Shown one piece after another: positions 13,420-26,685 of a DNA stretch of 64,000 nucleotides. A program made the position numbers and the translations under genes. The stretch's first letter is position 1; every line of letters starts with the position of its first letter. The DNA lies in NCBI GenBank assembly GCA_034509425.1, contig JAVTVJ010000118.1:558001-622000 (forward strand), given 5' to 3'. This stretch comes from Eopsaltria australis. Lineage: Eukaryota > Chordata > Aves > Passeriformes > Petroicidae. A model generated the notes under the pieces. It was not told the origin of the DNA. It worked only from the letters and a program-made list of their open reading frames with translations, and searched no databases.

Positions 13420-13466
13420 GGTCACAGAGGAACAAAGTCAGCTTGTGTCAGGTTGAAATAGCATTG
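13420..13466 (+). other. Exon-like segment (47 nt) between splice signals
   Basis: A pyrimidine-rich acceptor (TTGGTTTTCTCTCCAG, ending 13419) and a consensus donor (GTAAGTG from 13467) flank 47 nt. One frame is open throughout and reads SQRNKVSLCQVEIAL; the other two contain stops. It matches no protein I recognise. It could be an exon of a non-coding transcript or a chance pairing of splice-like signals, which are common in vertebrate introns. Confidence 0.2.
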
Positions 13467-14204
13467 GTAAGTGTTAGTGTGTGTGAAGCTGGTGGCTTGA
13501 AGTCTATTTATTTTGTTTGAAAGGCGCAAACAGCATGCTGCCAAACAGAGGAACAAGCAGGAGGAAGTCTCCTTATAAATTATTACTGGAAGGCTCACAG
13601 CCAACATTTAAGATGTGAAATTATGCCATCTGCTTTTCTAGGTCTTTGATTTACTTTGTGGCAGCTGCCTGTTTCTGAGTTTTTTGCATCTTGTGGAGAA
13701 GTAAAACTTGTACTAAAAACTATTATGACAACAGTGTTTCTTTAACAAAGATTTAAAGCTTTCTTGAAAAGCAGAGGATATGCAGGGGATGTTATCTCAG
13801 TATCTATCTCATGTTTTCAAGAAAAATTGTATTAAAAATATTGTCTCTTTTTACATAAACTAGAAATGAAGATTGAATCATTTTCTCCTTGTAAAAAAAT
13901 GCAATTGCTTGTTCTGATTTTAGCTATCAGAAGCATTTCAGGGAAGCACCAGTGGTTTTTTAATATGGTGACTCATAATGTTATTGATTTTATGTCTCTT
14001 GAGGTCTCTTTTCTTATACTTTTTGTTATTGATCTTCCAGGGGAACATCTCTGTTGTTGTTTTGCTGTTTGAAATATTTAAGATTTACTTGCATGTTCTT
14101 TGTTTAAAAGAAAAATCTTAGGCCCAACACGGTCTTTAGGAAGTCACGTGGCTAATTTAAAACAAGAAAAAAAGCCTGACTACTTCAGTGCAGACTAACT
14201 GAGC
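13467..14204. other. AT-rich DNA, no recognisable feature
   Basis: Ordinary AT-rich sequence. The 68-codon open frame at 13866-14072 has no recognisable domain. Confidence 0.5.
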
Positions 14205-14682
14205 TGCACTCGGGGGGACTCTTGCAAGCACCCAGGGGTGTGCTGGTTTCAGAACCGAGTGGCTGAGAGGGTGATGGCTGGAGATGGGCACTTTCCGCGC
14301 CTCGTCCGGCCGTGCTGGCTGTGCTCGGGGAGCGCTGTCCCAGCGCCTGGCACGCTCCTGTGGCTCCGTCCCTGAGGATGCTGTGGGCGGCGGGGCTGGG
14401 GGCTGAGTGGCAGCAGCATCTCTTCCCCCACCCCCCGGAGGATCGCTCCTGCTGAAGTCATTTGGTGCGCGCTGCTTTTTCCTGTGCGAGGATTAGGGAG
14501 TAGGAGAATGGCTTTGTGAGGAAGCTCGGAGAGTGGGAGCTGAAGAGAGGCTGAACAGAGGGGCCAAAAGACTTTAGCCTTTCATAGTTCTTTCAGTCAA
14601 TTCATTCTGAGAGACCAATTGCATGCCATACGGCAGCTGGGGGTTTTGTTTTCCTTTCAGCTGTGTACTGTAGGAGAAGCTG
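14205..14682 (+). promoter_or_regulatory. CpG-rich patch with possible non-coding 5' exon
   Basis: I count 19 CpGs between about 14210 and 14489 (CCGCGC, GTCCGGCCG, GCGGCGGGG, GCGCGC), in sharp contrast with the flanks. Downstream is a strong donor, CTG|GTAAGG, at 14683. This could be a promoter with an untranslated first exon ending at 14682. There is also a very good acceptor, TTTTGTTTTCCTTTCAG, ending at 14660, so the last 22 nt could instead be a microexon. No protein is recognised in any frame. Plus-strand orientation is inferred only from the donor. Confidence 0.35.
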
Positions 14683-17600
14683 GTAAGGTTATTTTTTTTC
14701 CTTGTTCTACTGTTCCATGATGCTATTGTGATTGCTTTATCGAAGTGACTGTTTGGTGAGGAAGGGAAGTTGGTTAATGATGCTGAAGGTCCCTGCATTG
14801 TCTCTGCTTTGTGCAGCTGCAGTTTGGGGAGAGGAGCTGTTTGCAGTGCAGGGGCTGGTTTCCGTTGAACAACTTTGCTGTTATTTTTCCAAAGTTGTTC
14901 GAGCCTTTCTTTCTGCAAAGCTAGTAAAATAAGCAAATAGTCAGACTTGGCTGTTTAGAAATGGGTGAATTTATAGGGGCTGCAATTTGTTGAAGAAGCT
15001 GTTCTGCCTAAGATTCAGATGTTTCAGATGTTCTTGCTTTGATGTTATCAGATTTGTTACTTTGCTGAATCAACTCCAAAACTGGGTTTTATTTGAGAAC
15101 CTTTTTTCACAAATCTTTTCATGTTTTTAGTGGGGCCAAGATAGGTCACTTAAACTGATAGCCAAAGAAAACAACAAAAATGAATCTCTGGAAGGTGGAA
15201 ATATTTGAGGAATGGAAAAATCCTAGGGGAAATCAGGAATTGAAAAAATAAATGAAGAAGCATTAATTCTTGGCTGTGATTTTTAGCAGAATGATTCTAC
15301 CAGTGTAATAGGAAGCATGTGGTTAGGCAGAGAATATAAATATTCTTTCAGAAGATCCAAAATGCACAGGTGCACATCCTGTCTAACTGCACCCTTCCAA
15401 AAGAAAAGTGATCATATTTATCCTCTTTAAGGGAAAAAAAAAAAAAAAAAAGAAAAGAATGTTAAACCAGAAGATCCTGGCTATCCTGTTCCTTTTGTTA
15501 TTTCTAGAATAGTGACTTGTGTTAGTCAGAATCTTTTCTTTCCTTTCATATTATCGTGGGAAACTTTAGCTTGAATTGGTCAGACATACGCGAGCGCAGC
15601 TTGGGGTATACCATGCCTATTCCACAGGCAGGCTCTGAAAATCCTGCCTCTGACTCAGAGGAATTGTAAAGACCATAATTACCAACAAAAGTTTCTTTTG
15701 TGACCATTCAAAAATCACAAACAAGGTAAGAGGGAATGATTGACAACAGTTACACTACTGATTGACAGAGAACCAAAAACTTGTTCTGTGACTTACTATG
15801 TTAGTATTTCAAGAAGTGTTGACCTTTTTCACTATTATTCTGTTCTTTCTGATGGACTATTCCCAACTCTTCTATTGAGGCTAGAATGTCTATCTAAAAT
15901 GTGTCTTTGTAATTACTATCCATAGTCTATGTGTCCCTTTACAATGATATGCTTATTTGTTGATGCTGAATCAAAATTGAGAGATGCATTGCAATCAGAC
16001 CTCCATGAAAGAATGTGTATCTTTTATATGCCTCACATGCTCAGCTATTGATTTCAGCTACAGATTTCACTCCTATGAAGTAATGAAGTGCCACATCCAA
16101 GTCCTGCAGATTTATACTCGGTTCTAGCTGTTAATAATGGAAGGCCCAAGGATATCAATGTGGTTACTCATGTGAGTAAAGATTTGGAGGCTCATTTCCC
16201 ATTCATGAATGAAATAGTTTGGGAAATGCACAGTTACTATGGTTCTCTTTTGGCTTAAAAACAAAAATCTCCATAAAAACAACCACTAATGAGATCTGTT
16301 AGAGGGGCTCAAGGACAGAAAAATTCAGTGATTTAATATAAGAATGCAGTATTAATATGAGAATGTGACAGTAGTATTTTAGGAATTATAATAAAAATGT
16401 TCCCTCTCTTCAGCTGATTAACAGCTTTAGAAGCAAGGGGAACTTAATTAATTCTCTTTGTGTTGCACTTCTAGATATGGCCATGACTCTTGAAATACCA
16501 CCACAACTATGAGATACTCCTCACCTTAAAAAGAAAAGTTAATTTAAGGTGATCTTTATCATGTACTTGCCCTTACTATTAGTGATAAATGTCACTCCTA
16601 GCAAATGACAAGAAACTGATATTTCTGGTTTGGCTTCTCCAGGTTGTCTGTAGGCAAAAGTAACAGTATCTCCAGGCTGCAATGTTTATTTCACATCCTC
16701 AGTTTCACTGCAAGGAAACAAGAAGCAGGATGTGTTCTCTGGTAATTGATAACACTAATTAAGGCCCCTCAGTTCTCTAATAGAGAAATTACTTTGGTTC
16801 AGTGTTTCTAAACTGTTCAACAGCATCCTTTAGCTTACAGAGATAAAAGAGATGTACGTGCTGCTACTTCTTTCCTACTTTTCATGAAGTCTAAATTTCC
16901 AAATTGTATTTTGGAGGAAAAATAGGCATCTAACTTAACAGAACTCACAACTGTTATTATACAGCTGCATGTAGATGGTAAAGGAACTCTGCTAAAATTG
17001 TTGTGCCAAGGAGCCCTGAAATTACCTGTCTGAAACAGAGAATTGGCTATCCCATCAATTTTTAAAAAGCAGCAATACATAGAGTTTTATATGTCATTAC
17101 TGTTGGAAAAAGAGCCTTGATCACCACCAACATCATATTTATGCATAAAGAAGTAAATCTTGGCTAGAAATGTTTTTTATTAAGTTAAAGCAGAACAAAA
17201 TTCCAAAGGTGGAGGGAAACACATATAAGCAAACATAACATTCACTTACTTATAAACTTAGAGCAATCTAAACGTATTCCAGGAGTCATTAGTTATCAGC
17301 TGTTTGTCACAACTGAAAGGTTTAGGCAGATCAAAACAGTAATATTGCTTCTCAAAACACATAAACAATTCTGTAAAAGAAGTTTTAGAGGTGGAGCTGC
17401 CACACTGATGTTGTGTTGGAATTTGGTGATTTTCTGGTGATTTTTTTTTCACAATTCCTAGTCCAAATGTCACAAAAACACCATGTAGAGCAAAAAAAAC
17501 CCAATAAACCCCAACAAGAAGAAAGGGTGTGTTTTCTACATTATATACAGACATATATGTGTGCATAAACATTAATAAAAATCTATTAAAATGTACTTGG

Positions 17601-20600
17601 CACACTGCAGATTTTTTCCCAGCTGGTTTTGTTAGTATTCTTTTACTCGTACTCTTGCTGTTGTTTGAACAGATCTGAAAGGACTCATACAAACATCAAA
17701 CATCTTCTGTGTTAACGAAACACTTTCTGTGTTTGTTATTACACAGAGGGTTCACAAAGCTTACACTTAGAGCTGAAGGCTGCCCATCTTCCTAGGAATT
17801 ACTACCTGAAGTGAATGTCACTAAGTCAGGCTAAGCATACTCCAAAAGAATTCTATTTGTCTTATTGTTAACAGGAGGAAAACACACCTGGGCTCTCCTG
17901 GGAAGCTGCCATGCTGCAAACAGTAAGCAGCAGGAGGTTCAGTCTGGTGGGAAAGGATAGGAATCAGCAAGCACAGCTCCCTCTTGATGGCCTGGCTAAA
18001 CAAGAGATTTTGAATGCTGCTTCAAAATAATCATTTATCATTTTTTAAAAATTGCTGTGAAAGTAGTTAGATACCAATTTTGGAATTTTTTTTACTCATG
18101 AAGTAATGTAATATATAATAGGCTGAGTATTTTTGTCATATGTGTTTCAATGATGTTTCTAGATATGTCTATGTAACTTTCAAAACTTAGTGATGGGAAA
18201 TCTGCATGATTGCTGGTACATCTGGTGATTTCTGTTATGCACATCCTCCAGCACCTTAGAATCATAGTGTGTTCCATATCTTGGGATTTTCCTCCTTTAA
18301 ATTGATTGTAAACAGGCAGATATTGAACTGCTGAGTATGAGATCATCTGCAGGATGGTTTGAATGTATGGCCTGCGGGAGATTGTAACGATATATGGCTA
18401 AGGTTTGAAGAGTGCACAAACATCCCACTCTCTTACTGGGGTGTTCTTTAATAATGTATGGCCATATCCCTTCATCTTTGAAAAGTTGTAACATTTACAA
18501 GTACGTTGTACCTCCTGGCTGGATGTAAGTAATCTTCATCTTTGAAATCTCAGTTCTTTCTAGAAAAGTGGTATTCATTTTCCATGATAAACGTCCAGGT
18601 TTTAAAAGACTGACTTGTGGTCCATTAAAAGTTAAAATTCAGCCCACATGGTGGGGCAGACAGGGCAGGATGCTGTCTGTCATAGCTGATGCATAGTGAA
18701 ATTATAGAGATGTGTGGTCTTATCCAGTTAAAACTGACTGAAATTTTAATGGTCTTTTGGCTGACACTTTGGGGAAGACCACCAGTGATTTCCTAAGGGG
18801 AAAGAACTTTTAGCTTCCAACAATACCTGAGTCTGTCCAAGCCCAGTACATTATTAGCTGACATCTATGGAGATTTATAAGAACTTTTGAAGTTTTCTGG
18901 ATTGCATGCAGACACAAAAGACAAATGGATTATTTTTATTTCCATGAATAGGAGTATCATAATTCAGTGCTAAATAAAGGAAGCTAAGGGTCAACCTGTC
19001 AGTCAAAACTCATCTACATTACAAAAATGCAGGAATTTTTTTGCTGCCTTTGTCCTTCTTACCCAGTGCAAACCCAGTGTAGAACTGGTGTAAGCTGGGA
19101 CCTCAGGACCTCAAGGACTTTCAGAGCATTCACAGGAGACAAATGAAGGAACAATGAATTTAGACTGCCTCTTCCCCTCTTCCAAATACTAGACTTTGCA
19201 CTGGGTGCTACTCCATTTTATGACTATTTCAGCACTCCACACCTTTTGCTGTCTAAGTCAACAAATTGCCTAGAAAGTGTTTTGAAATGTCAGTAGATGC
19301 TGAGAGAACAATGAGAGTGAAAGCTGGGAGCACGAGCAATACAACCTGATTGGCATTCAGTTCCAGATTAAGACTCTAAAACTTGGGCATCCGTGCATAA
19401 ATGTCTACATGTGGTTCAGCTCAAATGACAGGCAAAGTATAATTCTGTCACCTACACACAGGGATCTTGTGCCACTAGAGATACATTAAGGTACCTCAGA
19501 CATCCATGTGGGACTGAGAGGTGGCACAGGACATATGGACACATTGCATTTCTGGAGTAGCTCTGCCAGGGCCTCTGTACTGAGGCCTCTATGTATAGAC
19601 CCCTCAACAGGGAGGCCATCTCAGCAGCTCTTCTGATTCCATTGCTCATGTGGACTAGATCAGCACTTTACAGTGCCAGCTTTCACTGTTAGCCTGTCTA
19701 CAGGCAGTTACCCACGATTTGAATAACTGCTGATTTCTTTTGTTATGTTTTTGTTATGTCATTGCTATTGAAGAAAAGGAGTAATTTATGGACTAGCATT
19801 AAAGTGTCCTGTTCATTATGCTAAGAGGAGGAAAAAGGAAAGCAGGAAGGAAGGAGGAAATTGTATTTGTCCTATCTTCTGAAGACACCTACTTTGAATG
19901 CTTAAATTAGGACACTCATCAGCTTTGAAAAAAACTGAGACCTATATAGACCTTCTGTCAGTTGTTTAAATTCTGTATAAACCCCTAGCCAAGGGTAGAG
20001 TCTCCTTGGACTGATTCATGCAGCCTTGGTAAGATGCTGAGCTGGTAACATCTAGGACTAGTTGATAGAAAACATCAGGCATGCTCATTATGTCTTAGGT
20101 CATCTGAATATTACATTTTCCTAAGGTTACTCTAAGTTCTGCTAATATGTGTTCAGACTAAAAGAGATTGAACCTACAGTTCTTTACAAGATATCTATCA
20201 TAATATTCTATTCATCTAATTTGGCATAACTTCTCTCTTAAATAGTTGGAACTGACTTCTAGATGTCATCTGTGTAGGACCATCACCTCTGAGAAATTAA
20301 TCTGAGGAAAGAAATGCTTTCCTTTTGTTGTGTATCACACACATGAAATACTTTTGCTGATGTATCTTTAAACTTTCACATTGTTATGCGTATCTATAAT
20401 GTTTGTCTAATGTATCCATGTGTATTTTGAAACAAGATACACTTGCACTCTTCCTCACAATTCCTTTGTTTTCAGAAAATTATTTCCCCAACAGAATACA
20501 CAAACTATAAATCCAGTTACTGTCTGTTTTGGGGCCCATAGCTAGAGTTCAGATGGTAGGGCAATTGTGGAAGGGTTTACCAATTTACATATTAATGAAG

Positions 20601-23600
20601 CATAGTTTGATGGACCTTGATTAACATAGGCTCAGTCAACATCTTAATTAGCCAGAAGCACATCATGAGGTATTGGTGCCTGCCTTCCAACCCCTGAGAT
20701 TTTTTGCCAAGCAATACAGGTTCCTCAGTAGCAGTTTTCCATGGCATTGTTAAATCTAAGACGTTAATAATTGTTCTAATGAGGGAAGTTAGTTAAAAAC
20801 TGTTTGGCCATGTGTAGAACACCCGAGGTAGCAAAGCATCTTCGTTAGAAGGCAGATCCCAACCAATTTGTAACCTGGATCAGGTATGATATTAAATAAC
20901 ACATTTGTGCCAAAATCACATCCAGCACAGAATATGTTTTTTAAGAACTGTGGATGTTTTTATCTGATTGATTAGTTCCACATGTACACAGCCCCAGGAA
21001 TCTCTCCACAGGCGCCCACATGGAATTGGGATAAGCACAATTTAAGTATGCCTTTGTAGTTGAGCAACCTGCTGGGCAGGACTTCATCTCTGGTAACAAT
21101 GTCTCTCCTGATATTTTGTTTAAAGGCTTGCTAGTCTGCAGCTAATTTATTTAACAAGTAAAAATCAACTTTCTCCATAGAGATATGTTTTAAAATTCCT
21201 TGAATACTATCAAATATTGTTTTTAAAAGCTAGCCTGTCTGAGGACTAACTCCCAGTGGGACAAGGAAACATTTAGAATTTTCCCCCATTTGATTCCTTG
21301 CTGTACATCTTTCACTGCTGCAAAATATACACAATAATATGTAGCTAGAAATGTTAAGTGTATATTTATTTTTATTTTCAAAAGGAAAATTTTGTTATGA
21401 AATGTTCAATTTTAATGGGAAAATGTTATTTTGTTGAATGAAACCAGAAAATTATCTGCCTTATTATATGTTCCCACTATCAAAAGTATGCAGAATAAAA
21501 GTGCAAATCACATGTACACTGTGCAATTTCTGTCCTTGCTTTCATGATTGCTGGTGTAAGAGCTGCTGGTGGTGACAGAGAGAAAAACATCTGTCGTGTT
21601 GTGTGGAATTGGCATCTGAGCAAAACAGGGAGCAATTTATGACCTTATATTTTCTACTGTCTTCAGGCACAACATTGTGATTTTCTGCTTGGTTTCTGAG
21701 AAGAAGAGATAAGAACTATCTTTGAAAGCAGTACCAGTCACTGCATGAGTGTCAGATTCTATCCTGGCCTTCCACCCGAAGGGACTGATATCACAGCCTC
21801 CCATACAGAAAATCTTCCCTCATTGCAGAAATGCAGGAAAGTTTGCCTGAGATCAAAACCACTTACAAATTACAGATATATCTTGCCAAAATGGAAAGCA
21901 TTTATTAGTGGAAAAGATCCAGGAAGCTTCCTTGGTCTATTTGCCTGCCAATGTCTTGTTATTTCTTACATCCTCTCAAAGGCTGCATTATGTGCAATCC
22001 ACTCCTGTAGGTTTCAGTGACAGTCTGGACTCTTATTTAGAGGTTTATTTTCTTGGTATTAAATGTTCACTTCATGCTCATGTTTGTAGTACAGACCATC
22101 CTGCTCCCTTCAACTCAGGTCAATAAACAAAAGAAGTACTCTGTACATAATTATAAAAACATCTTTATTGCATTTCTAAATAAACTGTAAGTTTCAGATG
22201 AATGGTGAGAATTTGTATTGAATCCTTTTGTGGAAAGCAAATCTATAAGGCTATTGAAGCCCTAATGTTTACCATCATAAAATAAAAATTTCATGTCTTG
22301 AAATACAGAGTGACATAAATTGCCTTGACATATAGTACTTGAAATATTCTAGGCTAAAAAAGAGTAATATTAATCTTTGTGGAGCCAGGCATTCAAAAAA
22401 TTCAGCAGCTATCTGCAGTTGCCATATTGCATTAATATGGATGCCACCAACATTTCTTGACCTAAGTACAAAGAAATTGATGGGTACAATTTTTTTAAGA
22501 CTAAACACATATAGATAGAGCTCCCACTGAGGTTACTGCAGGCTACAGATGTCATGTGGTAATTGAAAATGGCTGTTTGGATGAGTAACATGACTAAAGC
22601 TAAAAATCTCAGTTTTTAATGGCTCAAAAATACAAGAGAAAGCATCTTATGATGCTTTAAACACTGATTCTTGAGATGATTTTTGTATCTGGACTTTGGA
22701 TATTTTTTTAGCTATAGACAATAGCACTGGAAACTGTTCCCTCTAAATCCGGAGGGAAACTTTTCTAACAGATGGTTATAACTGCAGCCTTACCTCCTCT
22801 TGAACATCAGTAGAGGAAACTGTGCTTGGTCGCTGTTTCATCTTTTGCTAGATTCATATTACTAATATGTTTTATATTATTCCTTGTTACTTTTCCTTCT
22901 GATATCCATCCTGGATAGCTAATTAAAAATGGGGATTTATCTTTGCTAACCTCCATGAATCAAAATGACAGATTGTTTCATTGTTAATTCTAAAGGATAA
23001 GTCTTTTCATACGTGCCTTATGAAGGTTTGTGTCTTTCTGCTTTATAGCAGAAGCTCACGTACTTAGATTTAACCCCTAACTTCAATGTTTAAAATGTGA
23101 GATAAATCTCTCCTTTAATGACTTAAATTTGCTGCCTTTATAATGTTAAAGTCTGCAGAACTATCTTGACATTTAAAGAGCATAAAATACCATCCCTACA
23201 TACATAGATTGCAAAAGTTTTTAAAGAGGATACACATCGAAAATATTTAATCACTCTTTGAAATTAACAGTTAACAGTAAAAAATGCATATTAATGTGTA
23301 ACCTGTATTTCTCTGGAAAGTTGTAGCACCTATTTTCAATAGTCTTAGAACATTATTTTCTAAGAGTTTCTTGAGTTCTTAAATTAAATACTGAATTCAA
23401 GTGAATGCAATCAAGAAGCAAAACAAGATATTAAAATGTCATGAAGCTGTGTGAGCAGCATTTTTTAAAGATTCTGAGTTTGCAATTCCTAAGAGTGAAC
23501 AACTGCTTTCTACAGTAGTATGGTTTCCCATGTAAGTGCTTACAGTGAATTTCCATAAGGAAAAGAGATAAGAATGCTATGTGTCATACATAGAATTCAT

Positions 23601-24136
23601 CATGTTTTTAAATCCCCATAATCAGTCATCCTCCTGGAAGTATTCAGGTAGTTACACTGTAATTAACTTGCATTTGCACAGTATTTTTCAACATAAGAAA
23701 ATCTGTACAAAGTGCTCCCATTTTACAGAAAGGAAAACAAAGACAGAGGTTCAGTGTTTTGATCTGATTCTGGAATTTCTGAGCCAAGTGGGTCTCTCAT
23801 GTTCATGATCAGAGGTCAGGACATCTTTCACATGTGCTCCTCTCTCCATCATGAGAAGAGGTTTTCCCAGAACCAGTCCCAGAGAGATTGGGGGAGCAGG
23901 TGGGGACTTATTAACAACACACGTTTGTTTGAGTACAATTGCAGTCATTAACAATGCAGCCATTGAGCCTCATACACACAGAAAGTAAATATTTATGTGA
24001 CTGGTGATCCAGCTGGAAAAAGTGAAAAATGGGAAAAAATAATTTTATTTTGTTAGATGTGTGACACCTTCTGTTATGCCATTTCTATGTCGTCATCTTT
24101 GTGTAGAGCTGTAGGCTTGGAAATGCTAGGTCAAAT
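14683..24136. other. Long AT-rich desert or intron
   Basis: No exon, CpG island or recognisable transposon appears in 9.4 kb. Minor items are an A18 tract at 15434-15451, a CpG-containing scrap at 15588-15603, and a 10-bp inverted repeat near 16501-16552 (TCACCTTAAA / TTTAAGGTGA). The 144-codon minus-strand frame at 17258-17692 is Phe/Cys/Ser-rich, has no known domain and no supporting splice sites. Confidence 0.5.
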
Positions 24137-24312
24137 TAAAAAAAAAAAAAAGTAAAAGAAAACCCAAGCTAAAAGAAACAAACAGAAACCCCAAAAACCA
24201 CAACGAAAAACAAAAAATAAAAAAACCCCAAACAAACAAACAAAAAACGAAACAAAAAACCAACAAACAACGCCCAAAAAACAAAAACAAAAAAAAACAA
24301 ACCAAATAAAAT
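24137..24312. repeat. A-rich low-complexity tract
   Basis: About 175 bp are composed almost entirely of A with scattered C (AAACAAAAAAC-like units). The three overlapping Phe/Leu-rich minus-strand frames here are artefacts of this composition. Confidence 0.9.
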
Positions 24313-24948
24313 GCTGGGAAAAAGAAGGCAAAAATACCCCAACCAGCCATGGCTGATACTGTTCAGCGTGAAAAATGTGGTGTTATTCTCTCTATTTTTT
24401 TTCTGTAGGAGATCATTAGGGGGCTTTATGGTCTTTCCAGACCAGTACAAAAGACATTCGATATCTTGATGTGTCTATGAATTTGAAAGATATGACCTCC
24501 ATAGGGGATACTACTGTTGGTTTTACACCATTAATGTTTGCCTTCATTTATTTCTGCAGAATACCTGCACCATCTTTTAAAATGGGAATTGCCTGGGGTG
24601 ACAAATTGAATTTTGAATCTTTGCACCTGACGCCACAAGAGCCTATAAATTAGTCATGGACTAGGAAGACACAATCCTAAATGTTTCTATTTCTCATAGA
24701 AATAACAACCCTTGGGGTCACTAACAAAGAATGAAAAACCTGGACTTGTTAACAAGAAAGCAATTAATTATTTACACACATGTGAGTATTTGCCATTAGC
24801 ATCTTTAGAATTAGGAATCCTTGTTCTGCTAGATTTACTTCTGCCCTTGAGAGTGTAGCTGTTAAGAAAAGATATTCGTCAACCCTTTTTACTACTGGGA
24901 AAAGCAAGCAACAGAAAATGTGATTCTATATGTGTCCATTGCTTTTGG

Positions 24949-24983
24949 TCTTTCAAAAGAAAAAAAAGATTTCTTTTGAAAGA
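24949..24983. repeat. Perfect 14-bp inverted repeat, 7-nt spacer
   Basis: TCTTTCAAAAGAAA (24949-24962) and its exact reverse complement TTTCTTTTGAAAGA (24970-24983) surround AAAAAGA. A transcript would form a short hairpin. The stem is shorter than a typical pre-miRNA and does not extend beyond 14 perfect pairs. Confidence 0.9.
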
Positions 24984-25121
24984 TTATCTTATTGCAAAGT
25001 TACAATAGTGTGGAATCACTAGTGGTGACTGTACTATCACCCATATGGTGGTTTATTATTCTAGCACATTCATGGGCAGGATGAAGCAAATAAATTATTG
25101 ATTGCTGTGGGTGATTTCATT

Positions 25122-25142
25122 TATGTATGTATGTATGTATGT
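25122..25142. repeat. (ATGT)n microsatellite
   Basis: Five tandem ATGT/TATG units, perfect, at the end of an AT-rich stretch. Confidence 0.9.
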
Positions 25143-26193
25143 CATTGTTAGAGCAAACAGTAGAGAGAAACCTTGCATCCTCCTATGACTCCCGTGGGGA
25201 ATGTTAATGCCATTCAGCCAGGTGGAGCTTCTATGAGCTTTTTTCTCCGTTCACTGCCATCCACCTATCCATCATAATGCCCTGAGCAGTCCTCATCCAT
25301 GAAAACTACTTGCTATAGCAATATATAAGCTTTGTAAATAAAGTCTGGCATCCCTGAGGGGAACAATATAGACTTCTAGGAATTCTCATATATTTAATCT
25401 GTTTTAAGGCCTGAAAAGTATATTTCTGTAATAAAATATTTTAAGACCTTTTTGTCCAGGGAAATTTTTTTTCCATGGCAGGTGACCCACAGGACTACTG
25501 CGGATATGAACATTTAGGGGTTTCAAATGGATGCAGTGTGATGCAGGCATTTTTTAAAGATTACTCCAAGGGGAAAGGACCCCATCCCCATCCTTCTCAC
25601 CCCCAGTATCTGAGCAGTTTGAAAGCATTAATGTCCATGTTATCCCTGCAGATATAGGCAGAAAACTCCCAATGGCTACAGCCAAAGCTGCATGTGTGCA
25701 TCCAAGGGCAGTATTTTGGTTTTGAAAATTAACTAGGATATGAGAGAATAGTGTAGTGTTTTGTACAGCACCTTTCATACCTATTACAGCTCAAAGCCCC
25801 TTACAAAGAAATAAATGAGATACTGGTAACACAGGGAGCACGAAGGAAGACTGAAAAGATAATAGGTGCTTAGCAGGAGATCACAAAGCCTTTCAAAAAG
25901 CAGAGCTTCATTTACTAAAAAAAACAATAGTGTCAAGAAACACTGATGTTATTTTTTTCCTGCCTCCTCTTCCTCCCTGTCTCTTACGTCCAAAAAAGAT
26001 GACATCAAAATTTTGAGATTTTTCTAACCCACTGTCTTAAAAATATTTGCATCTTCTTTTCCCTTGGACTTTGTCTTCTGTGCATTCAGCAACTGGGTGT
26101 TAGTTTTGAAAAACAAAATGCCTTCTCAGCTTTAGTCTTACAGTGTGAGACGCTTTAGTCTAGTTGTGCTGACATCATACACAGAGCTATGTA

Positions 26194-26685
26194 CTAGGAT
26201 ATATGCAGTCGTTTGGAGAGAAAAACCTCCTGAGCAGCTAAGCAAGGTGAGCAGTTTTCTAGTACCTGCTTTAGGCACCTGTGCTGCCTGAGCAGACACC
26301 TGGGTTGGCTCCGTCTCTGCACACTCAGGACTCGGGGATGTGCCTGACCTGAGCTGACAGATCTTGTGGGGAGCTTGAATTCAGAGCCAATATTGTCACA
26401 TTTGGCTGGAGCATAGCACTGTCTTGTGAGTGTTTGCAACTTATTGGATTCCTCCTGTGTAGCTGCTTGCCATGACCTGGACAAACCTCCACTGAGTACC
26501 CTAATTCCAGCCCCCAGTAACCTGAACAGCAAGGTATGTGGATCAAGCTGCGTGGAGCAATGGAGACTTGCCATAAGAACCCAATCACAGGGGAGGTGCT
26601 GAGTGAGCAGATTCCTCAGTAAAGCTTGTGGTGAGATTTGGGGTAGCTGAAAGGATGCAGGGGTTGATAAGCCTCTTGACCCCAA
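26194..26685 (-). other. GC-elevated block with the longest open frame (163 codons)
   Basis: The window's longest uninterrupted frame runs on the minus strand here and begins MGSRGLSTPASF. The block is visibly GC-richer than its neighbours, which lowers the stop-codon rate and may fully explain the open frame. A second, overlapping minus frame of 87 codons is also open. The translation is Ser/Leu/Gln/Arg-rich with no signal peptide, membrane segment, zinc finger or other motif I recognise, and no intact splice context. I do not call it a gene. A decayed retroposon or LTR is possible. Confidence 0.25.

Larger units (their letters stand above)
24313..26193. other. AT-rich DNA with hairpin and (ATGT)n
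   Basis: No gene is recognised. It contains the perfect inverted repeat at 24949-24983 and the (ATGT)n microsatellite at 25122-25142, listed separately. Confidence 0.5.

Noticed and set aside
17258..17692. 144-codon minus-strand open frame
   Set aside because: No domain, no promoter or splice context, ordinary AT-rich composition, and atypical residue content (Cys/Phe/Lys/Ser).
18252..18300. TTAGAATCATAG as a minus-strand CR1 start
   Set aside because: The next 60 bp do not follow the CR1 3' UTR order; the 12-bp match alone is not enough.
24126..24450. Three overlapping Phe/Leu/Val-rich minus-strand frames resembling membrane proteins
   Set aside because: They translate the A-rich low-complexity tract; hydrophobicity is a consequence of poly-T codons (Phe), and three frames are open at once.
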